NCBI GenBank assembly: GCA_051880495.1
Contig: JBJEOB010000118.1
Location: forward strand, 60,080 to 124,079
Direction of reading: 5' to 3'
DNA from: MGBC120314 sp051880495
GTDB lineage: Bacteria; Bacillota; Clostridia; Lachnospirales; Lachnospiraceae
DNA length: 64,000 bases
Shown: positions 52,731 through 61,253 of the stretch, in pieces
How the letters are laid out: each line of letters begins with the position of its first letter
Position numbering within the stretch: the first letter of the stretch is position 1
Program-made: the position numbers and the translations under genes
Notes under the pieces: generated by a model
The model's database searches: none
Told to the model about the DNA's origin: nothing
What the model saw: only the letters and a program-made list of their open reading frames with translations

Positions 52731-55166
52731 CTACTCCAATACAACAAATATATTATTCCACTGAATAAATTTCTTACTTGCAGTATCACGATCCAAAGTT
52801 ACATCCGTTTTTAATTCCATATCATAATACTTTATATTGTTATTATCATACTCGTAGATATAAACATATTTGCCGTCTCCGAGCATTCCTGCCACAAGCT
52901 TTCCTTCACTCACATAATACAGCACATAATCAAGACCGAGACCTGACAGATTGTACTCATAATTCATTATAACCGGTATTTCCTCTTCAGGATTCCAGTT
53001 TACTGTCTTATTGCCCTCCGTCTTTTTCCAGACATAATTGCCATCAGCACCAATTACATAGCCATAATTACCCGATGCCTGCATGATTGCATTTCTTATG
53101 GATGTATATTTACCAAGCCATTTTCCATGCCCATAAACATTATACACACTGTTAAATACATAATCAGACTCCAAAGTCATAAACTCGGAATCCTGGAATT
53201 GTATCTCCTTTGCATATCTCACTGCAACATTCTGCAAATCGCCTGACGATGTCGGTATATTAAGATACAGTTCCTTTTCGCGCGTCGATGTTGTTACCAC
53301 TTCCGTAAAAATACTGCTGTTGGTATTTTCTTCTTTATTAAGAAGCTGGTCGATGCTGGTACTTTCAAATCTTCCGTCTTCCGTTTTCTGAACACGCCAT
53401 AAATTTACCCTCATACCATCGATTTCTGCTGCATATACATATTTGCCTGCTTCTGAATATATCTTTTTTACTGCATATTCGTCATCCAGTACGACGATTG
53501 CATACATCGGAAAAATACTGTTAATCTGCTCCTCCACGATTACATCATCCTCATTAATAAGGCCATATAACAAATCATCACCGATATATCCCACTATTTT
53601 AAGATAATCCGCATCCTCCCCGTTGCCGTAATCAGAGCCTTTTATTACCTTTTCCGTCTTCTGCTCAAAATCATATATACGAATTACATGATTTCCCTCA
53701 TCCGCATGATTATCATGATATGCTATCCTGTTGCCGGTTGCATTTACCGCATACGTCTCGTCATAAAGTCCCTGCGCAATCAGCATATATTCCCCACTGA
53801 CCAAATCAATTGAATACAAATACTGATTTATCTTAACATAATAAATATCACCGCTTACATACGATACATCACCTGTATTTCCTAAAAGCATATGATACGG
53901 AGCATTGACCGGAATAAATACTTTTTCTTTTACAATGTTATCTGCATAATTATATTGAAACAGCGAAATTCCAACTTTGCCGTCATGACCGCCGCCCCTC
54001 ATCAGACCCATAACCGAAAACCATGCATTACCATTACTGTCTACCTGAATGAGTTTTATTTCATGCAGATTATTGCTTTCATGCCCCGTATAGTCTGATG
54101 ATGCCGAAAATGAAAATACATCCGTAAACTTGTTCTCACTTCTTGAATAGCACCACAGACTTCCATTCTGAACAAAAAATGAATATTTTCCCGTTGCATC
54201 AGCCATTGCTTCTATATCCGTAAGGCTGCTTTTAATTCCGAGATTAATTCGTCCGCTATTCTGAAGGTCACCATATGCATCAAAAATCTGGTCAGCCTCT
54301 CTCTCGTAATCCATAAGATAAATTGTCTCAGATGTCTGATGAAGACGATAATAATCATTTACCGAGTAAGCTTCAAATTCCGAACTTCCGGAGTATGTTA
54401 CCACCCTGTATCTTAGTGAAATCTGTGCCGTTGTACGATTTATCTCCCATATGGTCGGTATTATATTTCCTTCTATTCTCGGAGACAGGCTTCCCCAGCC
54501 AATCTGTGCTCTTGTGGAATGTATGTTTACCTTACCGAAATTGGTGTTGTCGCCGCTTTCATTTGTCTCTATCCACTTACTGATATTGGAAAGATTATCC
54601 TTGCTATAGGTATATGAGTTAAAATTCAGGGCGAACTGCAGCTTTTCATCTGTTTTGAGTCCATCGCTCCAAATAATCCTCTCATAATAACGTACCTCCT
54701 GATTACGGTCAGTCTTTACCACAAAAGTCAGCAGGTACTCTCTGTCCTTTTCTATTAAATTCTTTATATTAAGTGTAGCTTCTACCTGCTCTTCCTTTGA
54801 TACAAGATTCTTCACCTGTGTATCCTCTAAGAGCTGGTCAGTTTCCACATCCCTTAACTGATATGATAAAGATACAATTTTTGTATCATAATTATAAAAA
54901 CAAATATTTAAACTTCTGTCCTCATACAGCGGTGTTATACCATTAAATACATTTCTCGCACCAACATCTGTCACATATCCGTCAGCCGGATTAATAAGAT
55001 TTCCTGCCTCCGTCTTCATATACAATACAGGAATGGTGCTGGATTCAAAATTGGTATACATTTCGTCATCCTGCCTTGCCTCAAGTGAAAAAAAAGTGAA
55101 TAACACTGTAGCCAGAAAAACTACCGCTAATACAACTGCCTTAATTATGGTTATATTTCGTTCCAT
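52731..55166 (-). CDS. Large membrane-anchored extracytoplasmic protein, unknown function
   Basis: 811 residues from ATG 55166 (MERNITIIK), with GGAG seven bases upstream; TTG 55178 is not needed. One N-terminal span (about 8-28) anchors a large, beta-rich outer part. Repeated blade-like segments between about 300 and 640 (such as GNAWFSVMGL, YVYAAEIDGMRV, DDLLYGLINEDDV) suggest a beta-propeller. I find no catalytic motif. It lies just before a class A PBP and shares its transcript, which suggests a role in wall synthesis, as scaffold or sensor. That is inference. Confidence 0.82.
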   Translation of the reverse strand: MERNITIIKAVVLAVVFLATVLFTFFSLEARQDDEMYTNFESSTIPVLYMKTEAGNLINPADGYVTDVGARNVFNGITPLYEDRSLNICFYNYDTKIVSLSYQLRDVETDQLLEDTQVKNLVSKEEQVEATLNIKNLIEKDREYLLTFVVKTDRNQEVRYYERIIWSDGLKTDEKLQFALNFNSYTYSKDNLSNISKWIETNESGDNTNFGKVNIHSTRAQIGWGSLSPRIEGNIIPTIWEINRTTAQISLRYRVVTYSGSSEFEAYSVNDYYRLHQTSETIYLMDYEREADQIFDAYGDLQNSGRINLGIKSSLTDIEAMADATGKYSFFVQNGSLWCYSRSENKFTDVFSFSASSDYTGHESNNLHEIKLIQVDSNGNAWFSVMGLMRGGGHDGKVGISLFQYNYADNIVKEKVFIPVNAPYHMLLGNTGDVSYVSGDIYYVKINQYLYSIDLVSGEYMLIAQGLYDETYAVNATGNRIAYHDNHADEGNHVIRIYDFEQKTEKVIKGSDYGNGEDADYLKIVGYIGDDLLYGLINEDDVIVEEQINSIFPMYAIVVLDDEYAVKKIYSEAGKYVYAAEIDGMRVNLWRVQKTEDGRFESTSIDQLLNKEENTNSSIFTEVVTTSTREKELYLNIPTSSGDLQNVAVRYAKEIQFQDSEFMTLESDYVFNSVYNVYGHGKWLGKYTSIRNAIMQASGNYGYVIGADGNYVWKKTEGNKTVNWNPEEEIPVIMNYEYNLSGLGLDYVLYYVSEGKLVAGMLGDGKYVYIYEYDNNNIKYYDMELKTDVTLDRDTASKKFIQWNNIFVVLE

Positions 55167-55184
55167 TATATACTCCAAAATCTG

Positions 55185-56339
55185 TTAAATAAGTTTATCT
55201 TCCCTAAGCAGCCTGTCCAATGTTGTTTCTACCGAAAGAAACTGCTCAAGCTGCGCCACATTCTGCCTTCTTGGCTCTTGTGCCCTGACCGCACGAATAA
55301 GCAGATTCTTAGGCGTATGCTCCATATCAATAAATTCCAGAATCTGTGTCCTGTACCCACACTCCTCCAGGAGATTTGCCCTTATTCCGTCTGTAAGTAA
55401 TGCGGACATTCTCTCTTTCAAAATCCCATATCTGAAAATCGATTCAAGCTGTTCATTCTTAATCTGCTCATTTACTTCATGCTGACAGCACGGCACTGAC
55501 AATATTACTTTTGCTCCCCATTTTACCGCCTTATACAGAGCATAATCCGTTGCCGTATCACACGCATGAAGCGTCACAACCATGTCAACCTCATCAACAT
55601 CATTATAATCTGCAATATCGCCTGTCAGGAATCTTAAATTATCATATCCGTATTTTTGTGTCAACCTGTTACAATGCTCTATAACATCTTTCTTCAAATC
55701 AAGTCCGATTATGGAAATATCATAATTCTTCAATTCATGAAGATAGTAGTACATTGCAAATGTCAGATACGATTTACCGCATCCAAAGTCAATAATTGTC
55801 TGTTTTTTATTTTTATCGAGCTGCGGAAGTATATCCTCTATAAATTCAAGAAACCTGTTAATCTGTTTGAATTTATCATACTTTGATTTTACTATTTTTC
55901 CTTCTGCCGTCATAACGCCAAGGTCAACGAGAAACGGAACAGCACGTCCTTCTTCTAATATATAGCTTTTGGTTCTGTTGTGGGAAAGCGGCGCCTGTAT
56001 ACGCTTAGGTGCCTGTCCTTTTTTATACTTAATTGTCAGATTGCCTTTTTTCCCCGAAAGAACCGTCGCAGCAGCCTCCTTACCCGAAAACTGTGCCTGC
56101 TTGTATCCGTTTACAATCCACTCTGTTAATGAAACCCTAATTCCGGCAAAATCATAATTTTCATGAAATACCTGATTGCCGACATAGCTTGTAGCCTGAA
56201 AATTCAGATTATTCTGCAGCATAACCGGGCGTACTTTTATCTTTGACGCCTTATCCTCCGACTTATTCTTAGGGTTACTGATAATTATATCAATAAGATT
56301 TTCATTTATAAAACTATCCAGCAATTGGGTTAATTCCAT
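55185..56339 (-). CDS. GSTCD-like class I methyltransferase
   Basis: 384 residues from ATG 56339 (MELTQLLDS) with GGAGG upstream; a longer frame from 56369 is less likely. The N-terminal 150 residues form an unassigned beta-rich domain. The methyltransferase has the SAM motif IIDFGCGKSYLTF (about 190-202), GLDLKKDVI, and VVTLHACDTATDYAL, which, with SVPCCQHE, is typical of the Methyltransf_32/GSTCD group. The conserved Cys-Cys after SVP hints at RNA as substrate, as suspected for relatives. It heads a seven-gene minus-strand series. Confidence 0.87.
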   Translation of the reverse strand: MELTQLLDSFINENLIDIIISNPKNKSEDKASKIKVRPVMLQNNLNFQATSYVGNQVFHENYDFAGIRVSLTEWIVNGYKQAQFSGKEAAATVLSGKKGNLTIKYKKGQAPKRIQAPLSHNRTKSYILEEGRAVPFLVDLGVMTAEGKIVKSKYDKFKQINRFLEFIEDILPQLDKNKKQTIIDFGCGKSYLTFAMYYYLHELKNYDISIIGLDLKKDVIEHCNRLTQKYGYDNLRFLTGDIADYNDVDEVDMVVTLHACDTATDYALYKAVKWGAKVILSVPCCQHEVNEQIKNEQLESIFRYGILKERMSALLTDGIRANLLEECGYRTQILEFIDMEHTPKNLLIRAVRAQEPRRQNVAQLEQFLSVETTLDRLLREDKLI

Positions 56340-56386
56340 ATTTACCTCCACATGAGTGAATACGCACATTATGTGCCGTCTGTTTT

Positions 56387-56415
56387 ATTATAATGCAATG
56401 CTGATTTATCTTCAA
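56387..56415 (-). promoter_or_regulatory. Promoter of the methyltransferase-PBP operon
   Basis: Minus strand TTGAAG (56415-56410), a 17-base spacer and TATAAT (56392-56387). It is adjacent to the terminator of the upstream sugar-transport operon. Confidence 0.68.
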
Positions 56416-56427
56416 TACCGCGAAAAA

Positions 56428-56482
56428 ATAAAACGCATCATGGCAAATCATGTTAATCACAATTTACTACAATGCGTTTTAT
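56428..56482 (-). terminator. Terminator of the cellodextrin transport operon
   Basis: The 11-base arms ATAAAACGCAT (56428-56438) and ATGCGTTTTAT (56472-56482) enclose a 33-base loop. On the minus strand the distal arm runs into TTTTATTTTTT. Confidence 0.75.
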
Positions 56483-56507
56483 ATCATAATAATTTATTTT
56501 TACAACA

Positions 56508-57374
56508 TTAACCCTTTACTGAACCCAGCGCAACGCCCTGTACAATAAACTTTGACAGACAAAGGTATACGATAATAACAGGGAAGATTGAGAATGCAAT
56601 CATCATGTACACCTGTCCCATATCGAACTTTAACCAGTCTGCACTTCGAAGCTGTGCAATAAGAATTGGAAGTGTTTTCAAATGATCCTTCTTTAATACA
56701 AGTGCCGGTGTGAAATAGTTATTCCAGCTTGAAACAAATGTAAATATTGCCTGTACCGCAATAGCCGGTTTCATAAGCGGAAGTACGATTGTATTAAATA
56801 TACGGAATTCACCAGCACCGTCAATCCTTGCAGCTTCAATAATAGAAAGCGGAAGCGAACTTTCCATATACTGTTTCATATAGTAGAAAGTTACCGGTGC
56901 CGCAATTGATGGAACAATAAGCGGGATAAATGTATCCATGAATCCCAAAGTATCCATAAATCTGATGAAACCAAGTGCTGTTACCTGTGTAGGAATCATC
57001 ATGATTGCAAGAATAAATGTAAACATGAATTTCTTACCTTTAAAATCATATACATGAATCGCATATGCTGTCATGGTAGAAAAATACGTACACAATAATG
57101 CACACGATGTCGAAATAATAATACTGTTTATAAGACCGGATACAATAGGCTGTGAACCATGTACAAGGTTGTTCCAGTTATTCATTAAATTGGTACCCGG
57201 AATAAAACTTATTCCCATTGCAATCTGAGAATTAGTTTTAGTTGCATTTATGAATAAGATGTAAAACCAAAATAAACATAAAACTGATAAGAAAATCAAA
57301 ACTATATATGCTATTACACGTCTTACCTTTATAGGAAGACCTGCATTTACTTTTAATTGTGAATTTTCATTCAT
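56508..57374 (-). CDS. Sugar ABC transporter permease (MalG type)
   Basis: 288 residues with six spans. The EAA loop reads EAARIDGAGEFRIFNTIVLP, contacting the ATPase. I start at ATG 57374 because AGGAGG is eight bases upstream; the ATG at 57380 is only two bases from it. It is the last gene of the lacI-transport group. No ATPase is encoded here; such CUT1 systems often share an MsmK-like ATPase from elsewhere. Confidence 0.95.
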   Translation of the reverse strand: MNENSQLKVNAGLPIKVRRVIAYIVLIFLSVLCLFWFYILFINATKTNSQIAMGISFIPGTNLMNNWNNLVHGSQPIVSGLINSIIISTSCALLCTYFSTMTAYAIHVYDFKGKKFMFTFILAIMMIPTQVTALGFIRFMDTLGFMDTFIPLIVPSIAAPVTFYYMKQYMESSLPLSIIEAARIDGAGEFRIFNTIVLPLMKPAIAVQAIFTFVSSWNNYFTPALVLKKDHLKTLPILIAQLRSADWLKFDMGQVYMMIAFSIFPVIIVYLCLSKFIVQGVALGSVKG

Positions 57375-57393
57375 AGCCATGTCCTCCTAACTG

Positions 57394-58314
57394 TTAATCT
57401 TTTTTTCTATACATGAAACTGTAAATAACCAGACTTAAGATACCGGTAACAACAAACAGGAATACTGAAAGTGCACCACCGAGACCATAATTCTTGCTAT
57501 ACAGATGTTTATTCAAATACATAATAAGTGTCATTGTTGACTGGATTGGTGTACCATCACCATTAGTAAGAATCTGAGGTACATCAAACATCTGGATACC
57601 ACCAATCATTGAAGTGATAACCACATAAATCAAAATAGGTTTAAGCAGAGGAAGTGTAATCTTGGTAAATCTCTGGAATGAATTAGCACCATCCACTTCT
57701 GCCGCCTCAAACAGGGAAACATCAATTCCCATTATACCTGCCATCAAAAGAATGGTCGTATTACCAAACCACATCAAAAAGTTCATGAAACCGACTAATA
57801 TTCTTGATGCGGCTACATTAGAATAAAATTCAAACGGCTCCGCCAGGAATCCCATACTGATTAACATTGAATTGATAGGACCCGATCTTGAAAACAATGC
57901 ATAGAAAAGCATTGAAAAAGCAGATGCCATGATAAGGTTAGGTAAATAAATAATTGTTTTAAAGAAGCCACTGCAACGCAGTTTTAAGCGAACATCCGAA
58001 AACCACTGGCCTAATACTAACGAAACAATAATCTGTGGAACGAAACCTATCAGCCACATAATCATGGTATTTCCCGTAAATTTTAACAAATCAGGTGTTG
58101 AAAAAATTGTTTTATAATTCTCAAAGCCTATAAAATTAGGGCCCACCTGAATAATACCATCACGATAATTTTCAAAAAAACTATTAAAAATAGTGCTGAA
58201 CAAAGGCACTAACTGGAAAGTAACGTAGACAATAACGAATGGGAGTAAAAAGATGTATCCCCACTTGTTATATTTTACTACTTTACTCTTCCCCTTTTTC
58301 TGGGAATCGCTCAT
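57394..58314 (-). CDS. Sugar ABC transporter permease (MalF type)
   Basis: 306 residues with six spans after a cytoplasmic basic N-terminus. EAAEVDGANSFQRFTKITLP is the EAA loop. ATG 58314 (MSDSQKKGK) has AGGAG seven bases upstream; an in-frame start at 58335 lacks a site. It pairs with the MalG-type permease encoded 19 bases downstream. Confidence 0.95.
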   Translation of the reverse strand: MSDSQKKGKSKVVKYNKWGYIFLLPFVIVYVTFQLVPLFSTIFNSFFENYRDGIIQVGPNFIGFENYKTIFSTPDLLKFTGNTMIMWLIGFVPQIIVSLVLGQWFSDVRLKLRCSGFFKTIIYLPNLIMASAFSMLFYALFSRSGPINSMLISMGFLAEPFEFYSNVAASRILVGFMNFLMWFGNTTILLMAGIMGIDVSLFEAAEVDGANSFQRFTKITLPLLKPILIYVVITSMIGGIQMFDVPQILTNGDGTPIQSTMTLIMYLNKHLYSKNYGLGGALSVFLFVVTGILSLVIYSFMYRKKD

Positions 58315-58350
58315 ATCATCACTCCTTACTCGCATGTTGCCTCATAATAA

Positions 58351-58389
58351 AATATGCCTGCCCTACTGTTTTATAGAGCAGGCATATTC
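58351..58389 (-). other. Intercistronic hairpin between binding-protein and permease genes
   Basis: Perfect 11-base arms AATATGCCTGC / GCAGGCATATT with a 17-base loop, without a strong T-run. Such hairpins often stabilise the binding-protein message or reduce read-through, so that the binding protein is made in excess. Confidence 0.75.
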
Positions 58390-58427
58390 TGAAATTTATA
58401 TAATCAAGTGATTATAAATATGCTTTA

Positions 58428-59783
58428 TTACTGTACATTAATTGCCGGATATTTAGCCTTAATGTTCTTCTTGAATGTAGCAAGAGCTGTATCAAGGTCA
58501 CAGTTGCCATCGAAGTAATCCTTCATAGCAGACTGGAATTCTTCGTTACATCCCTGATCGTATGATGAAAGGTTGCTTAAGTCAATCTTTTCAGCACCTG
58601 CACAGAACATAGCGAGTGCATTCTGGTTGCCAAGTACTGCATCACCATATGTCTTATCATTAGCCATTGCTTCCATAACTGTCTTGTTGTTTACGAAGTC
58701 GTTATCCTTCTCAACAATACTCTGCATGATTGCATCATCAACTGTAAGCTTACGGATGATATCTGCTACAAGAGAGCTGTTATCTGTACCATCAGCTGCA
58801 CAAATCCATGTACCGCCCCAGTAGAAGCCCTGTGGTCCTTCTGTTGCAGCCCACTGACCCTTACCTGCTACAGACTTAGGATCATCAGCCTTCATACAGA
58901 AGTCGATTAACCAAGCTGGTCCAAAGTAACAGAATACTTTACCTTCTGAGTAGAAGCCCTGATTCCAGTCATCTGACCAAAGTTCAGCAGTTGTTGTCTG
59001 CTTAGCATCTACCATCTTCTTTGACATTTCAACCCACTTCATGATGTTGTCATCAATTACAAGGTTCTTCTTGTCATCAACCCATTTCTTAGAAACGTTG
59101 TTAGAGAATACACGATAAGTATCGTTTACTGTAGATGTAATATTGTAACCCTTAGAAGCAAGTGTGTCTGCTGTTGCAAGGAATGTATCCCAATCCTTAA
59201 CATATTCCTGAACCTTAGCTGGTTCATCTGTACCAAATACTTCCTTAGCAACTTCTCTGTTGTAAACTAATACACCAGGACAACCCTGCCAAGAAACACC
59301 CTTTAATGCGCCTGTAGAATCTGTTACGATGTCCTGTGTATATGTATACTGCTTAGAAAGTTCATCCTTTGTAATACCTAAATCAGCAACAGGTGCTGTA
59401 TATGTTGTATCTACATACTTTAATGCGTAGTCTGCTTCAACTAAGAAGATATCAATCTTGTCATCAGCTGCTGCAGATGCCTGCTTCTCTAATGTTGCAT
59501 CAAGGTTATTCTGGTATGCGTTGTTATCGTTTGCAACAATTGTCCAAACAACATCAACATCACCAATCTTACCATGTGTTGCATCAACTTCAACATAATC
59601 AGGATAGTGATCTTTAACTCTTGACTTGAACTCTTCGTTCCAGCAGTAAATGTTTAATACCTTACCACCATCTGATACTCCTAACTTCTTTGCTGTTGAG
59701 CCTGATGAGCCACAACCTGCAAGTGCTGATATTGCCATAGCTGTTACTAATGACAATACTACGCCTTTTTTGAATTTTCTCAT
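58428..59783 (-). CDS. Sugar-binding lipoprotein of the ABC transporter
   Basis: 451 residues. The signal peptide ends in the lipobox ALAGCGSSG (acylated cysteine at about 24). The mature protein has the two-lobe family-1 solute-binding layout, with aromatic residues such as FYWGGTWICAA likely stacking on sugar rings. The co-regulation with cellobiose phosphorylase suggests cello-oligosaccharides as ligand, by inference. GGAGG precedes ATG 59783. It follows lacI by 37 bases. Confidence 0.94.
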   Translation of the reverse strand: MRKFKKGVVLSLVTAMAISALAGCGSSGSTAKKLGVSDGGKVLNIYCWNEEFKSRVKDHYPDYVEVDATHGKIGDVDVVWTIVANDNNAYQNNLDATLEKQASAAADDKIDIFLVEADYALKYVDTTYTAPVADLGITKDELSKQYTYTQDIVTDSTGALKGVSWQGCPGVLVYNREVAKEVFGTDEPAKVQEYVKDWDTFLATADTLASKGYNITSTVNDTYRVFSNNVSKKWVDDKKNLVIDDNIMKWVEMSKKMVDAKQTTTAELWSDDWNQGFYSEGKVFCYFGPAWLIDFCMKADDPKSVAGKGQWAATEGPQGFYWGGTWICAADGTDNSSLVADIIRKLTVDDAIMQSIVEKDNDFVNNKTVMEAMANDKTYGDAVLGNQNALAMFCAGAEKIDLSNLSSYDQGCNEEFQSAMKDYFDGNCDLDTALATFKKNIKAKYPAINVQ

Positions 59784-59820
59784 ATTCTTTCCTCCATTCT
59801 GCCCGCCCGGGACAACCTTG

Positions 59821-60831
59821 TTAGTGAATTTTCTTCACTGATTTACCTACTAAGACAGACCCTTCGATTACATATTTTTCTTTTAATGTAGTCTTTGGTC
59901 TCTCAATAAGTTCAATTAAGTGTGATGCTGCCTCCCTGCCCATACGATCCGTATCCTGGCACAGTGTTGTAATTGCCGGTTCATGAATCTGAGCATAACT
60001 TGTTCCATCGTATCCAACTACAGATATATCATCAGGAATTTTAAGTCCTCTTCCCTCAATTATACTGATTCCTCCAATGGCAGTATAATCATCCGGATAC
60101 ATAATGCATGTTGGCGGATTGTCAAGATCCAGAAGCTTTCTGGTACATTTGGCAGCTCTGACCGTATCACGATATCTGCATTCCATAATGTACTCTGCCG
60201 GAATATCCAGTTCTAATCTTTCAATACATTGATAGTAACTGGTAACGCGTTCTCTTGTAACCGATGAATCCGCTCCATGAATATATGCTATCTTACGATG
60301 CCCCATAGAATAGAGATATTCCATCAAATCACGAATACCCTTTACGTTATCCGACATTATCGAAATAGTATTGTTGAAGATATGGTCTATAGTAACAACA
60401 GGTAACCCGCTGTTGACCAGTTCAACCACCTGCGGATGATCAAAATCAACGCAGGCGATAATTGCTCCGTCAAACTGACGATTTCTGCAATACTCACTAT
60501 AGGTAATCTTCTTTCCACCAATTCTGTTCGTTATGAATGTGATACCATATCCCAGTTCTTCCGCCTGAGATTTAATACCCTGCAGGACACGTGCAAAATA
60601 TTCATGTGTCAGACCACTGTTAGCTTCATCCTGATACAGAATACCAATATTATAAGTTCTATTGGTCTTCAAGGTGATTGCTGCCATATTAGGAAGATAC
60701 CCCATCTCTGTGGCCTTCATTTTAACCATCCTTCGTGTTTCTTCACTAATATCACTGTAACCATTCAATGCTTTACTCACTGTGGCGACAGATACCTTAC
60801 ATTCTGCTGCAATGTCTTTAACTGATACCAT
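59821..60831 (-). CDS. LacI-family regulator of the cellodextrin genes
   Basis: 336 residues. The HTH is VKDIAAECKVSVATVSKAL at the N-terminus, followed by the hinge helix (NMAAITLKTN) and a periplasmic-binding-like sensor domain ending KYVIEGSVLVGKSVKK. The gene is divergent from cellobiose phosphorylase and co-directional with the transport genes. It probably represses both transcripts from the three related sites in the 422-base control region. The inducer is expected to be cellobiose or a related disaccharide. Confidence 0.94.
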   Translation of the reverse strand: MVSVKDIAAECKVSVATVSKALNGYSDISEETRRMVKMKATEMGYLPNMAAITLKTNRTYNIGILYQDEANSGLTHEYFARVLQGIKSQAEELGYGITFITNRIGGKKITYSEYCRNRQFDGAIIACVDFDHPQVVELVNSGLPVVTIDHIFNNTISIMSDNVKGIRDLMEYLYSMGHRKIAYIHGADSSVTRERVTSYYQCIERLELDIPAEYIMECRYRDTVRAAKCTRKLLDLDNPPTCIMYPDDYTAIGGISIIEGRGLKIPDDISVVGYDGTSYAQIHEPAITTLCQDTDRMGREAASHLIELIERPKTTLKEKYVIEGSVLVGKSVKKIH

Positions 60832-60886
60832 ATCATCCCGCCTTAAAATCTGTGTACATCCCTCTGTTTCGATAATACAACATTAA

Positions 60887-60901
60887 CTTAATCGTTTTCG
60901 T
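60887..60901 (-). promoter_or_regulatory. Putative LacI operator 1, at the lacI promoter
   Basis: ACGAAAACGATTAAG on the minus strand, with the central CG typical of LacI sites. It starts seven bases after the -10 box of the lacI promoter and thus covers the transcription start. It differs in one base from operator 3. Confidence 0.6.
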
Positions 60902-60907
60902 GTTTTT

Positions 60908-60936
60908 ATATTACATCATTTTTACCATAAAAGCAA
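60908..60936 (-). promoter_or_regulatory. Promoter of the lacI-transport operon
   Basis: Minus strand TTGCTT (60936-60931), a 17-base spacer and TAATAT (60913-60908). The leader is about 70 bases. Confidence 0.62.
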
Positions 60937-61050
60937 CAGTTTTTTTATTTTTTTATATATATTTTACCCAATCACATGTATACATTTGAAAAAACACCGT
61001 TAAATAATAGTCATTTTACCTAGCATTCCAGTATTTTTTTTATTTTTTTC

Positions 61051-61065
61051 CTAATACGTTTTAGT
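61051..61065. promoter_or_regulatory. Putative LacI operator 2, midway in the control region
   Basis: ACTAAAACGTATTAG (minus strand) shares the AAAACG core with operators 1 and 3. Its centre is about 164 and 162 bases from theirs. T/A-rich runs flank it on the left. No promoter abuts it, so a looping or auxiliary role is possible. Confidence 0.4.
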
Positions 61066-61175
61066 AAAACTTCAATATTCCTTACTCTTTTTCTACAGAA
61101 ATGAAAACATACTTTCATATTGTTAAATTAAGTCGTTTCTATTATCATTTTCTTAAATAATTATATAAAAAAATC

Positions 61176-61204
61176 TTGATTTTATTCTCTCTATTTTATA
61201 TATT
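61176..61204 (+). promoter_or_regulatory. Cellobiose phosphorylase promoter
   Basis: TTGATT (61176-61181), a 17-base spacer and TATATT (61199-61204), then operator 3. GGAG lies before ATG 61254. Confidence 0.68.
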
Positions 61205-61212
61205 TATATTAT

Positions 61213-61227
61213 CTAAATCGTTTTCGT
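61213..61227 (+). promoter_or_regulatory. Putative LacI operator 3, at the phosphorylase promoter
   Basis: CTAAATCGTTTTCGT on the plus strand, complement ACGAAAACGATTTAG. It begins nine bases after the -10 box, nearly the same relative place as operator 1 at its own promoter. Confidence 0.62.
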
Positions 61228-61253
61228 AATAATTCAGATTGGAGAATAATTAA

